Positions 1 through 6,780 are shown, numbered from the stretch's first letter. The stretch is DNA of 16,116 nucleotides from Lachnospiraceae bacterium UBA7182 (GCA_002491115.1 DKVI01000063.1:9706-25821), one strand, 5' to 3'. Numbers and translations are program-made. The notes: generated by a model from the letters alone, not told the origin.

Positions 1-206
1 AGGTCATTGACTGGAGCCGGGTGGACAAAGAAGACTACCTGCTGGCGATGGAACGTAGCCCCGTCCGGGATCTGGAAATTAAAATGCTTCTGAAAGCGGC
101 CCTGACCGACAAGATCGATGACCGTGAGATTTATATGAAAGGCATGGATGCCAGCTATCACTATGAGGGATATGATGTTTACAGAACAGCGGATATGGGG
201 CGGTGA
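1..206 (+). CDS. Fic-family protein, C-terminal fragment (5' end outside window)
   Basis: The frame is open from the left edge (first full codon at base 3) to a TGA at 204-206, giving 67 residues of a longer protein. I recognise it as the C-terminal helical part of Clostridia Fic/DOC proteins from the stretch IDWSRVDKEDYLLAMERSP, then LEIKMLLKAALTDKI and a terminal YMKGMDASYHYEGY. Fic proteins usually transfer AMP from ATP to a hydroxyl of a target protein; the catalytic HPFxxGNGR motif would lie outside the window, so activity cannot be judged. A strong hairpin follows the stop by about 10 bases. The family call rests on memory of related C-termini, so it is good but not certain. Confidence 0.7.
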   Translation, partial: VIDWSRVDKEDYLLAMERSPVRDLEIKMLLKAALTDKIDDREIYMKGMDASYHYEGYDVYRTADMGR

Positions 207-213
207 GCACCCT

Positions 214-260
214 TAAAAAAGAGGCATCAGACCCGCTTTCAGGTCAGAATGCCTCTTTAA
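214..260. terminator. Bidirectional terminator hairpin, copy 1 of a repeated hairpin
   Basis: GAGGCAT (221-227) pairs with ATGCCTC (249-255). The stem continues, with one bulge and one mismatch, through CAGACC and GGTCAG around an 8-base loop. An A-run precedes it and a T-run follows it, so it can terminate from both sides: the Fic gene on plus, and the ATPase gene with the relic on minus. It is almost identical to the hairpin at 1786-1828. Confidence 0.8.
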
Positions 261-269
261 AAAGCTCGA

Positions 270-371
270 TTATTTTTTCATCCTCTCTATCACGCAGCTA
301 TGGGGTTTGTTAACATTGTTCCGCTCATAATTGATCCCCACAGCCAGTATTTCCCCCACATATCCTTCAAA
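270..371 (-). pseudogene. Relic C-terminal tail of an AAA-ATPase/PD-(D/E)XK gene
   Basis: Read on minus, these bases encode about 33 residues ending at a TAA (270-272), with the phrases FEGYVGEILAVGINYERN and HSCVIERMKK. This matches the last residues of the protein at 15571-16116 (LKDYHGDLLLAGINYDKK, HTCVIERTDF). No start codon with a ribosome binding site and no upstream domain remain. Going upstream, the relic frame runs into the end of the DUF4143 gene, which is in another frame. I read it as the leftover 3' end of a deleted or replaced gene of the PDDEXK_9 family. It is probably transcribed as the 3' untranslated part of the upstream ATPase gene. Confidence 0.75.
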
Positions 372-384
372 CGCCTGCTTTCCT

Positions 385-1680
385 TTACAAGTCCAGCGCG
401 GCAGGATTTAACAAAAATTCATAGAGTCCCAGATGCAGAATCCCCTTCTCATCGAGCCACGGCTTCATTCCGCTCTTTGTGACGATGATTTTCCGGAAAA
501 AGTCCTTGACGCCAAGCAACGGACGAAGCTCTGTCTTTTCTTTCTGGTCGCTGCCAAAGCCCAGGGCAGACTGGATATAATATTTTTTTACGCCTTTATT
601 GATGACAAAATCAATTTCACAACTGATTTTTCTTCTTTTCCCTTCCACATTCGTCTCAAAAATATCAATAACGCCCACATCCACCGAATATCCTCTTAGG
701 ATCAGCTCGTTGTATATGATATTCTCCATAATATGCGTCTCCTCCTGCTGCCGCAGATTCAGCCGTACATTCCGAAGTCCGATATCACTACAGTAATATT
801 TCGACGGATAGGAAAAATACTTTTTCCCTTTCACATCATACCGTTTCGCCTGACGAAACAAAAAGGACTCACAAAGGTAAGTCAGATAGCTGGCAATCGT
901 CCCGCTGTCTGTATGAATCCCTTTCACCGTCCGCAGGGTGTTCGCTATCTTCGTAGCATTGGTAAGAGAACCCACAGAAGAACACAAATCATCCGTCAAT
1001 TCGCCTAAAACTTCCGGAAGTCCGATCTGATACCGCTCCATGATATCTTTAAAATACACTTCTTCAAAAAGCGAGGAGAGATATTTGAATTTATCATCCT
1101 CTGTCTTTCGGAACAACACTAAAGGCATACCGCCGTACAGGGCATATTCTTCATACGCTTCTGCCTTGTCTCCGCCTACATAGTCATAATATTCTCTGAA
1201 AGAAAGCGGATGGACCTCAACCGAATCTCCACGACCCCGAAAAGCAGTCATTACATCCCTGGAGAGCATTTTGGAATTGCTTCCGGTCACATAAATGTCT
1301 ACATTGTGAAGCCTTTGCAGACCATTGAGCACATTGTACAGGTAAATGTTTTCCGGGTTCTTAAGCTCTTCCCGGGAAACCGCATACTGCACCTCATCAA
1401 TGAAAATATAGAACATGCCTTCCTGGTCTGTAACCCTGGATCGAATATATTCGGACAATCTGGCCGGATCGCGGCAGTCTATATACAAATCGTCATCCAA
1501 GGCAATTGTTATGATATGGTCCTTTGGAACGCCTTCCCCGAGCAGATAATCATAAAACAGGTTAAAAAGCAAAAAGCTTTTGCCGCAGCGGCGAATCCCT
1601 GTAATGACTTTGATCAGCCCATTCTCCCTCCGGTTTATCAACTGTTCCAGATAGCTGTCCCTTTTAATATAGTTTTTCAT
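385..1680 (-). CDS. AAA_14/DUF4143 family ATPase
   Basis: A 431-residue protein with an N-terminal P-loop ATPase: Walker A GIRRCGKS (28-35), Walker B FYIFIDE (90-96), a sensor-like strand YVTGSNSKML (130-139) and an arginine-rich RGRGD (148-152). The C-terminal half is DUF4143-like, with EIDFVI and YIQSALG resembling a PD-(D/E)XK fold. An upstream GTG at 1719 is in frame, but I chose the ATG at 1680 because AGGGGG lies 5 bases before it and MKNYIKRDSYLEQL is a typical family start. These proteins are common in gut bacteria and archaea. Their role is unknown: they are annotated as ATP-binding proteins and sometimes suspected in DNA transactions. The gene is monocistronic, with its own promoter and flanked by repeated hairpins. 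Confidence 0.85.
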   Translation of the reverse strand: MKNYIKRDSYLEQLINRRENGLIKVITGIRRCGKSFLLFNLFYDYLLGEGVPKDHIITIALDDDLYIDCRDPARLSEYIRSRVTDQEGMFYIFIDEVQYAVSREELKNPENIYLYNVLNGLQRLHNVDIYVTGSNSKMLSRDVMTAFRGRGDSVEVHPLSFREYYDYVGGDKAEAYEEYALYGGMPLVLFRKTEDDKFKYLSSLFEEVYFKDIMERYQIGLPEVLGELTDDLCSSVGSLTNATKIANTLRTVKGIHTDSGTIASYLTYLCESFLFRQAKRYDVKGKKYFSYPSKYYCSDIGLRNVRLNLRQQEETHIMENIIYNELILRGYSVDVGVIDIFETNVEGKRRKISCEIDFVINKGVKKYYIQSALGFGSDQKEKTELRPLLGVKDFFRKIIVTKSGMKPWLDEKGILHLGLYEFLLNPAALDL

Positions 1681-1734
1681 GCGCGCCCCCTGTTCATTCT
1701 GAAATGCAGTGTATTGCACCTAAGTTTCGATTCT

Positions 1735-1763
1735 ATTATATGCAATTTTCTTTTGGGAATCAA
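1735..1763 (-). promoter_or_regulatory. Promoter of the AAA_14/DUF4143 gene
   Basis: On minus, TTGATT (1758-1763) and TATAAT (1735-1740) are separated by exactly 17 bases. The start codon at 1680 is about 55 bases downstream of the -10 box. Confidence 0.7.
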
Positions 1764-1782
1764 TTGGATTTCAGGATTTTCT

Positions 1783-1830
1783 TTTAAAAAGAGGCATCAG
1801 ACCCACTTTCAGGTCAGAATGCCTCTTTTT
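1783..1830 (-). terminator. Ferritin terminator, copy 2 of the repeated hairpin
   Basis: It lies 19 bases past the ferritin stop. The hairpin is the same as at 214-260: GAGGCAT/ATGCCTC stem extended by CAGACC/GGTCAG, with one loop base changed (CACTTTCA here, CGCTTTCA there). On minus the stem is followed by a T-run. Bases 1786-1828 match 216-258 with one difference in 43. Confidence 0.8.
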
Positions 1831-1848
1831 GAATCTATGTATGATTAC

Positions 1849-2361
1849 TTAGAGTGTCAGCGACGGCGGCGTGTAAGCTCTTGCACCCAGTTCATTGTCC
1901 AGCATATACAGGCTCTTGGGATCGTCCCCGAACAGTTCAAACTTTTTCACCAGGCTGTCCGCGTTGTTTTCTTCTTCTCCCTGTTCCTTGACGAACCAGT
2001 CTAAAAACTGCATGGTACGGAAATCTTTCACGGAATGAGCCGCGTCATACAGATCATGGATCAGGCTTGTCACATAACGCTCATGCTTCAGTCCCTCCGC
2101 CAGTACGGCTTTGGCGCTGTCTGTGGGTACGGACGGTTTGTCGATGGCCTCTAAGACGGCTCTCTCACCGTTGTTCTGCAAATACTGGATCATAAGCATG
2201 GCGTGATCGCGTTCTTCCTGTGCCTGCACCTTATACCAGTTCCCGAATCCGTCCAGACCCTGGTCATAATAAAAATTAGAAAAATCCAGATACAGGTAAG
2301 CGGAATATAATTCCTTGTTTACCTGCTGATTCAAAAGCTTTACTACTTTTTCGTCCAACAT
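1849..2361 (-). CDS. ftnA: Ferritin (bacterial non-heme, FtnA type)
   Basis: A full-length 170-residue ferritin. It should form a 24-subunit cytoplasmic shell that oxidises Fe(II) and stores it as Fe(III) mineral, protecting against iron-driven radical damage. The ferroxidase residues known in E. coli FtnA all fall at the same numbers: E17, E50 and H53 (in EERDH), E94 (in KHERY), Q127 and E130 (in EQGEEE). There is no haem-ligand methionine pattern pointing to bacterioferritin, and the length excludes Dps. AGGAGG lies 7 bases before the ATG. The gene stands alone with a strong promoter and terminator. A palindrome at the -35 box suggests regulation, perhaps by metal or peroxide, but the regulator is not identifiable here. 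Confidence 0.96.
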   Translation of the reverse strand: MLDEKVVKLLNQQVNKELYSAYLYLDFSNFYYDQGLDGFGNWYKVQAQEERDHAMLMIQYLQNNGERAVLEAIDKPSVPTDSAKAVLAEGLKHERYVTSLIHDLYDAAHSVKDFRTMQFLDWFVKEQGEEENNADSLVKKFELFGDDPKSLYMLDNELGARAYTPPSLTL

Positions 2362-2407
2362 ATGTCGTCCTCCTGTTATCGTTGTTTTAAAATTTCTATG
2401 CGTTCTT

Positions 2408-2436
2408 ATTATACTCCGTGTATATTTTCATGTAAA
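2408..2436 (-). promoter_or_regulatory. Ferritin promoter
   Basis: On minus, TTTACA (2431-2436) and a perfect TATAAT (2408-2413) are 17 bases apart, and the ribosome binding site follows about 35 bases later. The -35 box begins 20 bases after the stop of the upstream ATPase gene, with no clear terminator between them. Confidence 0.85.
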
Positions 2437-2448
2437 GTGTAAACTTTA
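2433..2448. promoter_or_regulatory. Palindrome overlapping the ferritin -35 box (possible operator)
   Basis: TAAAGT-GTAA-ACTTTA is a perfect 6-base inverted repeat with a 4-base spacer that overlaps four bases of the -35 box. The position suits a repressor or activator site. It is AT-rich and short, so chance is possible; I cannot assign it to Fur, PerR or another known regulator. Confidence 0.4.
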
Positions 2449-2456
2449 TTGCAGTT

Positions 2457-4157
2457 CTATGCAGCCCCGATCAGCACTTCTTTCCCCCGGAACGCAAAAC
2501 CGTACTTCCGGATGTTCTTTGCAGGAATCCCCTTTGCCTCCAATAATGCCGCATACTGCATGCGGTCAATCTGCTTCAGCGCAGATGCCACCGTATCGGC
2601 CAGGTTTTTCTCATCCGAATCCTGCACCTTAAATTCGATAATCATCGCATCCTCCGTCAGACTTCCATCCTTATGCCGCCTGGGTTCCAGCATCACATCA
2701 TATCTGCCAAACCCGCTCTCCCGGTTGGAGGTCAGCACATACCTGTCCGCCAGTTCCACCATGAGGCCCAGGACAAATCCATGATAAAAGCGCTCCGGCT
2801 CCTCTCCGGAAGGCCTGTTCCCGGCGTCGAAATAGCTGAAAGTCTGTAATGCCACCCTGTTCATATAGACATTCATCGCTTTCACATCATCCGCCAGCAG
2901 CGCCCTGATAAAATCGTTATAATTGCTGTCATCCTCCGCAAACCAGTCCCGAACCATGCCTTCAAACATAAAGCGGACTTCCCTGTTGCTCAACGTCAGT
3001 GTATAATACCATCGGCCTGTCTCCTCAGAAAATTCCATATCATCCACCTTCAGGTACCCGCCGGCCAGCAGAAGGCTCCAGACAGCATTCTTTTTCCTGT
3101 TCAGTTGATCATATACAATCTGCTCGTCTATCTCCATCCGGATTGCTTTTCCCTGCATCAGGCTCTCAAAATCCTGTTTTACCTGCCGGTTACCCTCCCG
3201 AATCAGCTTACCTGCCAGACTGTTGGAGCTGGTGTTTGCCCAATAAGTGGAAAGCTTCCTTTTATCCAGAAAATTCAGGATGGACCAGGGATTATAGATT
3301 TCCCGCCGATTTCCAAAAGTAAATCCATCATACCACTTCTTTACATCAGCCTTTCTGTCCCCCAGCCCATACTCCTCTAACGCAGAAAACACCTCTTCTT
3401 CTGTAAATCCGAACGCATCCTCATACTTTTCACAAGTTGTAGTTACTACTTCCAGATTGTTCAGGTCTGAAAATATGGATTCTTTGCTTACTCTTGTAAT
3501 CCCTGTCATAATGGCGCGTTCAAGGTACGGGTTTGTTTTGAACGTGGCATTAAACAGGCTGCGGATCAATTCCACTATTTCACTCCAGTAACCATGCACA
3601 TAGGCTTCCTGCAGGGGCGTGTCATACTCGTCCAGCAGGACAATAACTTTTTTGCCATAATAGCGCGACAGATAGCCGGACAGAGCGTTCAGGGAGCCTG
3701 CGGCCAGATAATTTTCCATATCTGCCGATATTCTGCAAAAATCCTCCTTCTCTTTTTCATTCAGGCACTCAGTTTCCAACAAAAAATCGTATTTATTATA
3801 CAGCTCGGTGATAATCTGGCAAATCTGCCTTCTGGTGTCTGAAAACGTGCCTGCTTTCACCCTTGCAAAAGAAAGGCTGATAACAGGATACGTTCCCTGA
3901 AGGAGCCTGTAATTTTCCTCCTGCCAGATGGCAAGGCCTTCAAACAATTCCCCTCTCCCGGCAAAATCTATGGAAAAGAACTTCTCCACCATGCTCATAT
4001 TCAGCGTCTTGCCAAATCGCCTGGGCCTGGTAATCAGGGTCACGCTGTCCTCATTTTCCCACCACTCTTTGATAAAGCGGGTTTTGTCTATATAAAAGAT
4101 GTCTTTTGTGATGACTGTCTCGAAGTCCTGATGTCCGATGCCCACTGTCCTTGCCAT
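2457..4157 (-). CDS. AAA-ATPase-like protein with C-terminal PD-(D/E)XK nuclease-like domain
   Basis: A 566-residue protein of the AAA-ATPase_like (PF09820) plus PDDEXK_9 (PF08011) architecture. The N-terminus GIGHQDFETVITKDIFYIDK is characteristic. Walker A is RPRRFGKT (44-51), Walker B VIVLLDEYD (171-179), and a sensor-like TGITRVSKESIFSDLNN begins near 218. The C-terminal domain has D487 in GRYDVML and E508-x-K510 in IIEFKV, the usual PD-(D/E)XK pattern, then a closing YGFAFRGKEV. I chose the ATG at 4157 because AGGAGG lies 7 bases before it; the upstream ATG at 4175 would precede that site. The biological role is unknown. Its C-terminus differs in type from the protein at 15571. It is a single gene between ferritin and blaR1. 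Confidence 0.88.
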   Translation of the reverse strand: MARTVGIGHQDFETVITKDIFYIDKTRFIKEWWENEDSVTLITRPRRFGKTLNMSMVEKFFSIDFAGRGELFEGLAIWQEENYRLLQGTYPVISLSFARVKAGTFSDTRRQICQIITELYNKYDFLLETECLNEKEKEDFCRISADMENYLAAGSLNALSGYLSRYYGKKVIVLLDEYDTPLQEAYVHGYWSEIVELIRSLFNATFKTNPYLERAIMTGITRVSKESIFSDLNNLEVVTTTCEKYEDAFGFTEEEVFSALEEYGLGDRKADVKKWYDGFTFGNRREIYNPWSILNFLDKRKLSTYWANTSSNSLAGKLIREGNRQVKQDFESLMQGKAIRMEIDEQIVYDQLNRKKNAVWSLLLAGGYLKVDDMEFSEETGRWYYTLTLSNREVRFMFEGMVRDWFAEDDSNYNDFIRALLADDVKAMNVYMNRVALQTFSYFDAGNRPSGEEPERFYHGFVLGLMVELADRYVLTSNRESGFGRYDVMLEPRRHKDGSLTEDAMIIEFKVQDSDEKNLADTVASALKQIDRMQYAALLEAKGIPAKNIRKYGFAFRGKEVLIGAA

Positions 4158-4178
4158 AGGCTTCCCTCCTGACATGAT

Positions 4179-4198
4179 GATTTCTTACGATAAGAATC
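4179..4198. repeat. Imperfect inverted repeat in the ATPase leader/blaR1 3' gap
   Basis: GATTTCTTA-CGA-TAAGAATC pairs over 8 bases with one bulged T. It lies just upstream of the ribosome binding site of the ATPase gene at 4157. A second short dyad, GAAATC-AGA-GATTTC, is at 4226-4240, just past the blaR1 stop, but has no T-run. I see no convincing terminator for blaR1 or promoter for the ATPase gene in 4158-4248. Confidence 0.3.
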
Positions 4199-4248
4199 TT
4201 AACACATTTTTCCGGCATCGTCTATGAAATCAGAGATTTCGCTTTTCC

Positions 4249-5985
4249 TTATTCTTCCCCCATATCCCCAAGCAGTTCTTCTGCCTCCGCGTCGGTCATA
4301 TAATCTATGCTCTGAATCCGTCCGTCATTTCCGCGGATCACTTTAATGTTTACAGTGCCAAGGGGATTCATATCCAGCGTATAGAACGACTGGTCCGGGC
4401 GTCTGTCCAGGAAAATATTGACGGTCTGCCCCTGCCAGGTGAACTGTTTACCGTCTTTTGTAAGGCCAAACGCCTGATATTCTTCCGTGAGCTGTTGTTC
4501 CAGTTCTTCTTTCCAGGCTTCTTTCTCCCAGTCCCGGTCCAGCGCGTCAAACAGCACTGACTGAAAACTGATCTTTTCATCCCGGCACGCCAGATCCAGC
4601 CAGTCTTCCAACACCGTCTCATCCATATTGTCTGTCAGGACAGAGAAAAACGCGATCGCCCCGTCCTCATAGGCTTTTTCTGCAAAAGACGCCCTGTGCG
4701 GGTCATTCTTTTCCAGACAGTCCAGGGCTTCGGAAAAGAAAGCGATCTGGCCGTCGGCATATATTTTTTCAAGCCAGTAATCCTGATCTGATGCGTCCAT
4801 CTTAGCAAATACTCTTTTGAACAGAGGAAGGCTGCCTGACGCGTAAAATTGTTCTGCTTTGTCCAGGAAAGTATCTTCTGTCGTCTTATTTTCTTCTGTA
4901 TTTTTCGTGTCGCGTATTTCTCTTTTTTCAGCCGGCGCGAAAGCTGCATCCGGCTCTTTCACGCCCGGATAAGCGCCTGTTGCCGCCGCGCTTACTGCCA
5001 GCGTGCCTGCCAGGAAAAACGACCCCGCGACCGTCAAAGCAGAACTTTTTTTAAACTTCATAATAGCGCTTAATCTTTCCTTTAATAATTCCGCGCTTTC
5101 ATTCAATGTGGCTATCGGAATATTTTTACGGCTGCTTTTTTTCTCCATGGCGCGAAGCAGAACATCTCCGTAAGTTTTCCTTTCCTGCAAATCCAGCGTC
5201 CGGATCACCGCTTCGTCGCAGGACAGCTCGCAGGCGCGGTTCAGTTCCCGCCCCATAAGCCATACCAGCGGGTTGAACCAGTGCAGGCAGACCGTGATCT
5301 GCACCAGCCATTTATAAAACAGGTCTTTTCGTTTATAGTGCATCAGCTCGTGCTGTATCGTATATTGAAAATCCGTCTCCGGCAGATCGGCGTCCGGAAG
5401 TACAATACAGGGATGAAGCGCTCCGAAAATCAGAGGCGACAAAATCAGGCTGTTTGTACACAGTTCCACCGGACGTCTTACGCCAAGCCCCTCCCCGATC
5501 TGCGACAGCCTGTCCAGCAATGCCGGATCGGACACTTCTTCCCAGCCGGCTTTGATGTAACGGATAAAGCTTTGATAGGCTGTGATCTTCCGTATCAGCA
5601 GAAGCAGCGCAACCACCAGCCATCCTGTCCACAGACAGGATAATGCTGTCGTTTTGATACTTTTAAAAGTATTGTTTAACGAAACGGAAACTTCGTCTTC
5701 TGACGGTTCCAATGTTTTTACAGCGGAATCGTTATCCGTGTAAACGGCTGATTTTTCAGAAACTGTCCGAATCGCCGCCTGATCCAGTTTCCCGAACAAC
5801 ACACCCACAGGACTTACTTCCGGCGTAAACGGCAGAAGCAGGCGGGCGACGGCAATCAGCCAGATATAATACTGCCATCGTCTGCTGACCTTGTCTTTCA
5901 GCAGCGGCTTTAACAAAAATAAAACAAGGATGCAGACAGAACCGGAGACAGACATGGAAAAAATAAGTTTCATACTTTCATTCAT
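4249..5985 (-). CDS. blaR1: BlaR1/MecR1-like M56 membrane metalloprotease with repeat-type C-terminal domain
   Basis: A 578-residue M56-family sensor protease. Hydrophobic segments lie near 7-26, 38-53, 115-132, 226-244 and 313-335. The zinc motif is HELMH (212-216), with a likely third ligand in ACELSCDE (E253), so the protease looks intact. Such proteins sense an envelope signal and cause cleavage of the partner repressor BlaI. The part after the last membrane helix is unusual: about 240 residues with no SxxK/SxN/KTG penicillin-binding pattern that I can see, but four degenerate units of roughly 29 residues from about 380 to 495, with phrases such as YADGQIAFFSEALD and YEDGAIAFFSVLTD. The start ATG overlaps the blaI stop by 4 bases, implying translational coupling. 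The inducer is probably not a classic beta-lactam bound covalently. Confidence 0.88.
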   Translation of the reverse strand: MNESMKLIFSMSVSGSVCILVLFLLKPLLKDKVSRRWQYYIWLIAVARLLLPFTPEVSPVGVLFGKLDQAAIRTVSEKSAVYTDNDSAVKTLEPSEDEVSVSLNNTFKSIKTTALSCLWTGWLVVALLLLIRKITAYQSFIRYIKAGWEEVSDPALLDRLSQIGEGLGVRRPVELCTNSLILSPLIFGALHPCIVLPDADLPETDFQYTIQHELMHYKRKDLFYKWLVQITVCLHWFNPLVWLMGRELNRACELSCDEAVIRTLDLQERKTYGDVLLRAMEKKSSRKNIPIATLNESAELLKERLSAIMKFKKSSALTVAGSFFLAGTLAVSAAATGAYPGVKEPDAAFAPAEKREIRDTKNTEENKTTEDTFLDKAEQFYASGSLPLFKRVFAKMDASDQDYWLEKIYADGQIAFFSEALDCLEKNDPHRASFAEKAYEDGAIAFFSVLTDNMDETVLEDWLDLACRDEKISFQSVLFDALDRDWEKEAWKEELEQQLTEEYQAFGLTKDGKQFTWQGQTVNIFLDRRPDQSFYTLDMNPLGTVNIKVIRGNDGRIQSIDYMTDAEAEELLGDMGEE

Positions 5986-6362
5986 TGCTCTTTTACCGTC
6001 CTTTCCCAGAACTGTTTCAGTTCTTCATAGTCTGCGGCTGAAAGCATCTCTCTTTGAATTAAGGTCGATACGAGCCCTTTCGCGCTGCCTTCGTAAAGTT
6101 TATCAAGCAGCGTCCGTGTCTGGGCTTCCTGATAGTCCGCTTCCGATACAATCGCGGTGTATTCATTGCGGCGGCCGATCTTTCTGGTTTTTAAAAGCCC
6201 CTTATCCACCAGCCGCGACAACAGTGTAATGACTGTATTTTTCTGCCATGTGCGGCCGATTTTGGACAATTCTTCCATAATATGGGCATAAAGCGCAGTC
6301 CCGCCGTTTGCCCAGACAATTTTCATAATCTCAAGTTCAGAATCAGAAATCTGTGTTATCAT
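5982..6362 (-). CDS. blaI: BlaI/MecI-family transcriptional repressor
   Basis: A 126-residue winged-helix repressor, the normal family length. The N-terminal domain starts ITQISDSELEIMKIVW, and the recognition region is TWQKNTVITLLSRLVDKGLL with the wing KIGRRNEYTAIV. The C-terminal helices form the dimer part and contain the region usually cut on induction. The open frame extends upstream to 6452, but the ATG at 6362 has AAGGAGG 5 bases before it, and the upstream part would overlap the promoter. It is the first gene of a blaI-blaR1 operon and very probably represses its own promoter through the two repeats at 6386-6423. No beta-lactamase or other obvious target gene is nearby, so further targets would lie elsewhere in the genome. 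Confidence 0.94.
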   Translation of the reverse strand: MITQISDSELEIMKIVWANGGTALYAHIMEELSKIGRTWQKNTVITLLSRLVDKGLLKTRKIGRRNEYTAIVSEADYQEAQTRTLLDKLYEGSAKGLVSTLIQREMLSAADYEELKQFWERTVKEQ

Positions 6363-6385
6363 AGGCTCCTCCTTAGATGACATAT

Positions 6386-6428
6386 TGTAGGCTAAATTTA
6401 TGATAACATCCTGTAGGCTAAATGTCAA
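6386..6428 (-). promoter_or_regulatory. blaI promoter with two BlaI-operator-like repeats
   Basis: On minus, TTGACA (6423-6428) and TATCAT (6400-6405) are 17 bases apart. The plus-strand 12-mer TGTAGGCTAAAT occurs at 6386-6397 and exactly again at 6412-6423. One copy fills the -35/-10 spacer and the other covers the expected transcription start. Each contains the dyad T-TAG-G-CTA-A and a TGTA half like known BlaI/MecI sites. The 26-base period puts the copies about 2.5 helical turns apart. Confidence 0.8.
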
Positions 6429-6470
6429 TACCGATAATAAAATATCTGACATTACAAAAGCCGGGCAAAC

Positions 6471-6507
6471 GAAAAGGCATCCTGTCCTTCCTGGAATCAG
6501 AATGCCT
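6471..6507 (-). terminator. Terminator of the 58-residue membrane protein gene
   Basis: On minus, AGGCATTCTG pairs with CAGGATGCCT (10 base pairs, one G-T) around a 13-base loop and is followed by TTTTC. It lies 14 bases past the stop of the small gene and upstream of the blaI promoter. It shares TCAGAATGCCT with the hairpins at 216-258 and 1786-1828, so it may be a diverged third copy. Confidence 0.75.
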
Positions 6508-6520
6508 GCTGGTTGAAATA

Positions 6521-6697
6521 TTATTCTTTTTCATTCCCGGTCAATCCGCGGTAAATCAAGATAGCGCAAATTGTTGACACTATACTTGTTATCGTCGAGT
6601 TTAATTCAACGCCATTCATGTTGCAGATCACATTGACGATTATATTTACAATCATTACGATTGCTACCGCGGCAGCCCCTTTTAAAAAATGCTTCAT
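6521..6697 (-). CDS. Small two-helix membrane protein, 58 residues
   Basis: From the ATG at 6697 the product is MKHFLKGAAAVAIVMIVNII followed by a polar turn (NMNGVELNS), a second hydrophobic segment (ITSIVSTICAILIY) and the charged tail RGLTGNEKE. It should span the membrane twice. AAGGAG lies 12 bases before the ATG, rather far but the best site available; an in-frame ATG at 6802 lacks one and lies beyond the promoter candidate. I do not recognise the family. It is transcribed divergently from the AgrC/AgrA-like pair and has its own promoter and terminator, so it is likely a real gene and possibly a target of that pair. It does not look like AgrD: there is no AgrB neighbour and no cysteine/proline-rich tail. 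A bacteriocin-like or holin-like role is conceivable but unsupported. Confidence 0.7.
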   Translation of the reverse strand: MKHFLKGAAAVAIVMIVNIIVNVICNMNGVELNSTITSIVSTICAILIYRGLTGNEKE

Positions 6698-6743
6698 AAC
6701 TTTTTCGATCTCCTTCCAAAGCAATCTATATTTTTCGTAGAAT

Positions 6744-6780
6744 AGTATATCAGAGAAAACAACTGTTTTTTCAAAACAGT
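6744..6780 (-). promoter_or_regulatory. Promoter of the small membrane protein with an overlapping perfect inverted repeat
   Basis: On minus, an extended -10 TGATATACT (TATACT at 6744-6749) follows a -35-like TTGAAA (6769-6774) after 19 bases. The -35 lies inside the perfect inverted repeat ACTGTTTT-TTC-AAAACAGT (6762-6780). That repeat is a plausible regulator site between the two divergent transcripts. It contains ACAGT halves like AgrA-type sites, but does not match the full LytTR direct-repeat consensus. Confidence 0.55.

Noticed and set aside
1210..2004. A 264-codon open frame on plus across the DUF4143 and ferritin genes
   Set aside because: It is antisense to two clearly real genes and their promoter and terminator, has no ribosome binding site that I can see and no recognisable domain.
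385..4157. The Fic end, ATPase genes and ferritin as one defence operon
   Set aside because: Each gene has its own promoter or terminator, ferritin sits between the ATPases as a separate unit, and no known defence partner genes are present.
6363..6452. Longer start for blaI at 6452
   Set aside because: The extra 30 codons cover the promoter and operators, while the ATG at 6362 has an ideal ribosome binding site and gives the family length.
6521..6697. The 58-residue protein as an AgrD autoinducer precursor
   Set aside because: It has two membrane segments, no AgrB processing partner and no AgrD-like cysteine and acidic tail; divergent orientation is also atypical.
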